This document shows, piece after piece, positions 60,478 through 64,000 of a DNA stretch of 64,000 nucleotides. How positions within the stretch are numbered: the first letter of the stretch is position 1; every line of letters starts with the position of its first letter. Under the pieces are notes generated by a model. The model saw nothing but the letters and a program-made list of their open reading frames with translations, was not told the DNA's origin and ran no database searches. The position numbers were made by a program, and so were the translations under genes. The DNA comes from Candidatus Woesearchaeota archaeon (GTDB lineage Archaea > Nanobdellota > Nanobdellia > Woesearchaeales > GCA-2687795): positions 1-64,000 of the forward strand of contig NZBG01000034.1 of assembly GCA_002687795.1 (NCBI GenBank). Reading direction: 5' to 3'.

Positions 60478-61338
60478 CTACAGCCTGGCATGAATCCTTG
60501 TCAGGATATCCTTATCAACATCCAAGCTCCCTATATCCCCCCTTATATCCCCATGAAAGTCTGTTCCTCCTGATTCCAGAAGGTTCCTCTTTTCTGCAAT
60601 TGATTTAAAGAGCTGGTTTTTTGCTATGCTTTCTTCTTTGGGAGTTTTGTTTATAACATCATAAGGATAATAAGTCTCAATACCTTCACCGCCATTCTTA
60701 ATAAAAAGGTCTATCAACTCTGCTGCATCCTTGTCGGAATATACCCCCGGATGCGCAAGAAAGCACAGGCCTCCGGCAGCCTTGATAACATCTATCGCCT
60801 CTTTCATTCTTATCTTAAGCGTTCTTTCAACATAAGCAGGCTTTCCGGTTCCTATATACTGGTCGAACACATCCTTAATAGTGGAGAATTTATCTGGGTA
60901 TCTCTTTAACAAAAGCCTTGCGATATGAGGCCTTCCGAAAGAGCCTTTCACTGATTTGCTCACTTCCTCAAATGTTATATCAAAGCCTAACTCATTCAGT
61001 TTTCTGATGATTTCTTTCTTTTGCTTTATTCTGTCCTGCCTTATCTTATCTGTCAGCTCAAGCAGTCTTTTATTCCTGAAATCAATAAACAACCCTATAA
61101 TATGAACATTAACAAAACCCAGTTCTTTCTCATCACAGCCGAACTCAATGCCCGGAACAAGCTCAAGCCCTATATTATTTTTTGTTATATGCCTTAAAGC
61201 AGGCTCTATACCGCTAACTGTGTCATGGTCTGTGACAGCAATTGTTTTCATTCCCCTTTCAACTGCCCTGTCAACCACCTGCTCAGGCGTAAAAGTGCCA
61301 TCTGATTTATCCGTATGTATATGAAGATCGATTTTCAT
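60478..61338 (-). CDS. PHP-domain phosphatase 2 (RNase AM/YciV-like)
   Basis: The 286-aa protein has KIDLHIHTDKSDGTFTPEQVVDRA, AVTDHDTVSGIEPAL, GIEFGC, CFLAHPGVYSD and SGGTDFHGD, the complete metal-site set of the YciV/RNase AM group, which hydrolyses 3',5'-nucleoside bisphosphates and short RNA 5' ends. The middle insert (about 90-160) with FGRPHIARLLLKRYP is a family feature. It ends the four-gene unit 63062-60478 and overlaps the HIT-like gene by 4 nt. Confidence 0.88.
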   Translation of the reverse strand: MKIDLHIHTDKSDGTFTPEQVVDRAVERGMKTIAVTDHDTVSGIEPALRHITKNNIGLELVPGIEFGCDEKELGFVNVHIIGLFIDFRNKRLLELTDKIRQDRIKQKKEIIRKLNELGFDITFEEVSKSVKGSFGRPHIARLLLKRYPDKFSTIKDVFDQYIGTGKPAYVERTLKIRMKEAIDVIKAAGGLCFLAHPGVYSDKDAAELIDLFIKNGGEGIETYYPYDVINKTPKEESIAKNQLFKSIAEKRNLLESGGTDFHGDIRGDIGSLDVDKDILTRIHARL

Positions 61339-61973
61339 TTTATGTTTAATAAAGAGATTAATTGATTTGCTAACTTCTCGAATCTTTCTTTGCCAATCAT
61401 TACCTTTCTGACAGGCTTCATCTTCACAAACTCTTCACCTGTTCCTGAGTCCTTATGCACCTCTTTTCTTCCAAAGGAACTGTCCACTGTATAAGGCTGG
61501 CCTATATCTCCCCTGAAAGGAAATACTTTGATATGAAGATGCTCTTTCTTTTCTTTCCAGTTTGTGCATTTTCCATAGGTTGCCATGGAAACTGCATCTT
61601 CCTTTGACTCTGATGTTACCTTAAACCCTTTATTCTCAGCTGCCATGAGCCCGGCCATAGCATTGCATACCTTAGAGAAAGCTGTTCCATAGTTTTCAGC
61701 CAGTTTAGGGTAATTGCTTACCTGGCAGAAATGGGTCAGATGCGCCTGGGGCATTAGCTGTATAGTAAAATCCTGCTCAGGGTCTCCGCCGGTTTTAGGG
61801 GACAAAGTGGCAAACCAGCTGTCTTCAGCAGAGCTGCCTATCCTGAAAACAATAACAGCTCCGTAATCTGTTCTTTGCCCAACTTTCAGTGAAGATTCAC
61901 TGCAAAGATTACAATCTTTATGCAAAGAGGCGTCTTCTTTTATTAGCCCATTAATATTATCATTCATTTTCAA
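61335..61973 (-). CDS. HIT-like protein
   Basis: The 212-aa protein has an N-terminal CNLC pair (21, 24), a strand pattern with QLMPQAHLTHFCQVSNYPKLAENYGTAFSKV and a histidine motif EHLHIKVFPFRGD (H145-L-H147-I-K149). HIT proteins normally show HxHxH; here the third His is Lys but the middle, nucleophilic His remains. HIT enzymes transfer or hydrolyse nucleotide esters. The placement between nucleotidyltransferase-like genes and a nucleoside-phosphate hydrolase suits such a role. Assignment is by pattern only. Confidence 0.6.
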   Translation of the reverse strand: MKMNDNINGLIKEDASLHKDCNLCSESSLKVGQRTDYGAVIVFRIGSSAEDSWFATLSPKTGGDPEQDFTIQLMPQAHLTHFCQVSNYPKLAENYGTAFSKVCNAMAGLMAAENKGFKVTSESKEDAVSMATYGKCTNWKEKKEHLHIKVFPFRGDIGQPYTVDSSFGRKEVHKDSGTGEEFVKMKPVRKVMIGKERFEKLANQLISLLNIK

Positions 61974-63069
61974 CTGGCTTTATGAATTCCTTCTCCCTTC
62001 TTTCATCAACATAAGCATCAAAATATCCCACCACAAGCCTGTAATAATTCTCTTTATTCTTAGCGCTGACTTTCTCAAGGATTCCGCATGCCCTAAGCTT
62101 CTCCCCAGGATGAGCAAGCATTGCATAATCCCTTGAATAGAATACAATCTTCTTTATCTTATTGTTTATGCCTTCTAATTTTAAGCCGTTGCCATCTATT
62201 ACTTTTGCATCCTTTATATCATAACATCCAGGCCTTACAATAGAGTTATGGCTGTCTGTTACAATGCCTTCAATGGCTGCTAACCCTAATGAGGAATATT
62301 GCTCTTCCCCCCATTTGAACCAGACCTCCTCTTCCTTCTCAGTCGCAAAGATTACAAAAAGGCAGCCATTAAAATATCCTTCTGATTTCCTCTTCCTCAT
62401 TATGCGCAGGAAACCATCCTCGCTGAATATCCCAAACCTGTTCCTTTTCTTATAGAAATCCAGCCATTCTTCGTCTGTCTTCCACTTCAGTGAAGGATGC
62501 TCTGCTGTCTCAAGGTATTTCATAAGCTTCCAGAAGTTCTCTTTGCCATAGACCACAATGTTTATATCTGATATGTTTGACATGTAATGCCCCATTAGGG
62601 TTGAGTATGTTATGCCAAGGTCCTTTATCCTCAGGCCGCTTCCTATAAAGAAGCTCACGAGCTCATGAACAGTCTTAAGGTGTTCATCAAGCGCTTCCTT
62701 TGGCATTGCCATAAGCTCTGAAAGACCTCTCCTGGGGAAATATATTCTTTCTATATCATCAACAGGCACTGTGAAAAAAAGCCTTTCCTCAGTATGCTGG
62801 GGGCTTTCAAGCATATAATGCGGATATGCCTCTTTGAACTGCTCAATATATGTTTTCAGCTTTGCCTTGTCAATCCAGAGGTTGAGCCTGTTCATCTTTC
62901 TCCCTGAGATGAACCTGTATTGCAGTGCATCTGACTCAATCTTGCCTGTGGGAATATACTTTGGCTTTACAAGTATGCTGCTCATGGGATGCTCATTCCC
63001 ATAAACCTGGCAATGCAGGCCGTCCTTTGTTGTTATGATTGATGATTCATAGAAGTGCATATTATTCAA
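61960..63069 (-). CDS. Nucleotidyltransferase-like paralog A with Asn in the active-site pair
   Basis: The 369-aa protein carries an N-terminal module (residues 1-60, GLHCQVYGNEHPMSSILVKP) and then a region lined up with the paralog at 63062. LGITYSTLMGHYMSNISDINIVVYGKENFW resembles the pol-beta nucleotidyltransferase pattern G(S)xxxG...DxD. The second Asp of the pair is Asn here (D168-I-N170). A C-terminal half with GIVTDSHNSIVRPGCYDIKDAKVI and EKLRACGILEKV looks like an OB-type beta barrel. It may have lost catalysis. It overlaps paralog B by 8 nt and the HIT-like gene by 14 nt. Confidence 0.6.
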   Translation of the reverse strand: MNNMHFYESSIITTKDGLHCQVYGNEHPMSSILVKPKYIPTGKIESDALQYRFISGRKMNRLNLWIDKAKLKTYIEQFKEAYPHYMLESPQHTEERLFFTVPVDDIERIYFPRRGLSELMAMPKEALDEHLKTVHELVSFFIGSGLRIKDLGITYSTLMGHYMSNISDINIVVYGKENFWKLMKYLETAEHPSLKWKTDEEWLDFYKKRNRFGIFSEDGFLRIMRKRKSEGYFNGCLFVIFATEKEEEVWFKWGEEQYSSLGLAAIEGIVTDSHNSIVRPGCYDIKDAKVIDGNGLKLEGINNKIKKIVFYSRDYAMLAHPGEKLRACGILEKVSAKNKENYYRLVVGYFDAYVDERREKEFIKPVENE

Positions 63070-64000
63070 CCTCTGCTTTTATGTATTCTTTCTCTCTTCT
63101 GTCAGTTAGATAGGCATCAAAATAGCCAACAACAACGCGATAATATCTGCTCCCATCCTTTGCTGTTACCAGCTCAAGCAGGCCGCATGCTTTTACTCGT
63201 TCTCCTTTAAGCGCCTGCTGTATGAAAGGTATAGAATATGTTACAATTCTCTTTATAGGAATCTCCTTGTTAAGCTTTAGGGCTTCACTCTCTCCTTCAA
63301 CTATCTCCCCTTCTTCTATCTCATAATAACCAGGCCTTACATGGCTGTTGTAATGGTCTATGACTTTTCCCCTTATTGTTGCTGTTCCAACTGGTTCATA
63401 GATTTCCTCACCCCATTTGAACCATGTTTCATCCGGCTCCTCAACAGTAAACAATGTAAAGACAGTTCCTCCGAAAGTGCCTTCATACCTTTTCCTTCCC
63501 ATATGCTTTACATACTCCTTCTCTGTAAAATGGGATGACTCTGATGTCTTATGTTCTTTATAATATTCAGCCCATTCTTCATCAGTTTTCCATTTTAGCT
63601 TATCATGCGCTGCTGTTTTAAGGTAATCAAGAATTTTCCAGCCGTTTTCTTTTCCATAAATAATGATATCTATGTCTGACTCCCCGGGAGTGTAGTTGGC
63701 CATTAAAGTGGAATGTGTTATGCCTAAATTATCAGGGCTTACTCCGCTCCTACACAGAAAATCAACCAATTCCCTTACCAGTGTTAGGTATTCATCCAGG
63801 TCTTTCTTAGGCACTTTTAATAATTCGCCTAAACCTTTCCTTCCGTCATGGACAGTCTTTATCTTTTCTTTTGGAACAACAAAGAACCAGTTCTTATGGA
63901 CAGGAGAATCATAGATATAGCCAGGAAACTTTTTTCTGAACTGTTCTAAGTAATTAACGAGCTTTTCTTTTTCTGCGAACAGATTAAACCTCACAAGGCA
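63062..64000 (-). CDS. Nucleotidyltransferase-like paralog B, partial (5' end beyond the right edge)
   Basis: The frame is open to the window edge; the GTG at 63994 is not a convincing start because the paralog has about 60 more residues upstream and the frame continues (CLVRFNLF). LGITHSTLMANYTPGESDIDIIIYGKENGWKIL keeps both Asp residues (DID), unlike paralog A. The C-terminal half matches paralog A closely (TIRGKVIDHYNSHVRPGYYEIE; ERVKACGLLELVTAKDGSRYYRVVVGYFDAY). Two tandem copies with different active sites suggest a catalytic and a regulatory member. The family resembles archaeal predicted nucleotidyltransferases. Confidence 0.65.
   Translation of the reverse strand, partial: CLVRFNLFAEKEKLVNYLEQFRKKFPGYIYDSPVHKNWFFVVPKEKIKTVHDGRKGLGELLKVPKKDLDEYLTLVRELVDFLCRSGVSPDNLGITHSTLMANYTPGESDIDIIIYGKENGWKILDYLKTAAHDKLKWKTDEEWAEYYKEHKTSESSHFTEKEYVKHMGRKRYEGTFGGTVFTLFTVEEPDETWFKWGEEIYEPVGTATIRGKVIDHYNSHVRPGYYEIEEGEIVEGESEALKLNKEIPIKRIVTYSIPFIQQALKGERVKACGLLELVTAKDGSRYYRVVVGYFDAYLTDRREKEYIKAEVE

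Noticed and set aside
61335..64000. Known antiviral nucleotide-signalling (CBASS/CD-NTase) operon
   Set aside because: There is no recognisable effector such as a nuclease, TIR or membrane pore, and the nucleotidyltransferase-like motif is not of the GS(10)DxD type seen in CD-NTases.

Overview
The window looks archaeal. Short AT-rich boxes of the TTTAAATA or TTTATATAA type sit about 22-35 nt upstream of many start codons, as in leaderless archaeal transcripts. The gene set includes an STT3/AglB oligosaccharyltransferase, prefoldin alpha next to ftsY, a THUMP tRNA-modification protein and an archaeal-type MetRS with a fused tRNA-binding domain. A minimal bacterial-like AlaRS, Lys/Glu-rich tails, many 4-8 nt gene overlaps and a large bacterial-flavoured surface-glycan island suggest a DPANN lineage such as Woesearchaeota or Pacearchaeota. 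That placement is inference from gene content; no 16S rRNA gene is present.

Region 1 (1-10.8 kb) is mainly information processing. It holds a partial surface protein, a duplicated-HTH regulator, truncated alaS, a THUMP protein, a membrane thioredoxin-fold protein, metG, scpA, a 54-aa ORF, pfdA, ftsY, an OB-fold membrane protein and a RelE-type toxin-antitoxin pair. A hairpin-rich intergenic block lies before scpA.

Region 2 (10.8-21.9 kb) starts the surface island. AglB (1153 aa) and a GT9 glycosyltransferase face two secreted surface proteins, one a 1023-aa protein crowded with N-glycosylation sequons and so a natural AglB substrate. A GT-C-like membrane enzyme with a small partner follows.

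Region 3 (21.8-36.7 kb, minus strand) is a dense run of overlapping genes: a second small-partner/GT-C-like pair (the latter with an apparent 5' frameshift), a flippase-like/methyltransferase fusion, GtrA, two YfhO-like 780-aa membrane proteins, three B12-binding-type radical SAM enzymes and a polysaccharide deacetylase.

Region 4 (36.9-48.4 kb) has a GT2, a sugar epimerase and a WbpB/WbpD/WbpE-like trio led by a 47-aa membrane protein. An (alpha/alpha)-toroid-like protein, two more radical SAM enzymes, a nitroreductase and two further GT2s follow.

Region 5 (48.5-60.4 kb) has a Wzx-like flippase, an alkaline-phosphatase-fold enzyme, a degenerate methyltransferase, two SPASM-type radical SAM enzymes, two SDR epimerases, a PHP hydrolase, a UbiA enzyme resembling polyprenyl-phosphate phosphoribosyltransferases, another GT-C-like protein and a CDP-alcohol phosphotransferase with a D-to-H change in its motif.

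Region 6 (60.4-64 kb) is a tightly overlapped four-gene unit: two tandem nucleotidyltransferase-like paralogs (the first with Asn in place of an active-site Asp), a HIT-like protein and a PHP phosphatase. No rRNA, tRNA, CRISPR array or insertion sequence was recognised.

Taken together, 10.8-60.4 kb reads as one surface glycan/lipid-assembly island of about 50 kb: sugar-nucleotide synthesis, polyprenyl-linked donors, glycosyl transfer, flipping, transfer to sequon-rich proteins, and an unusually large set of seven radical SAM enzymes whose substrates are unknown.
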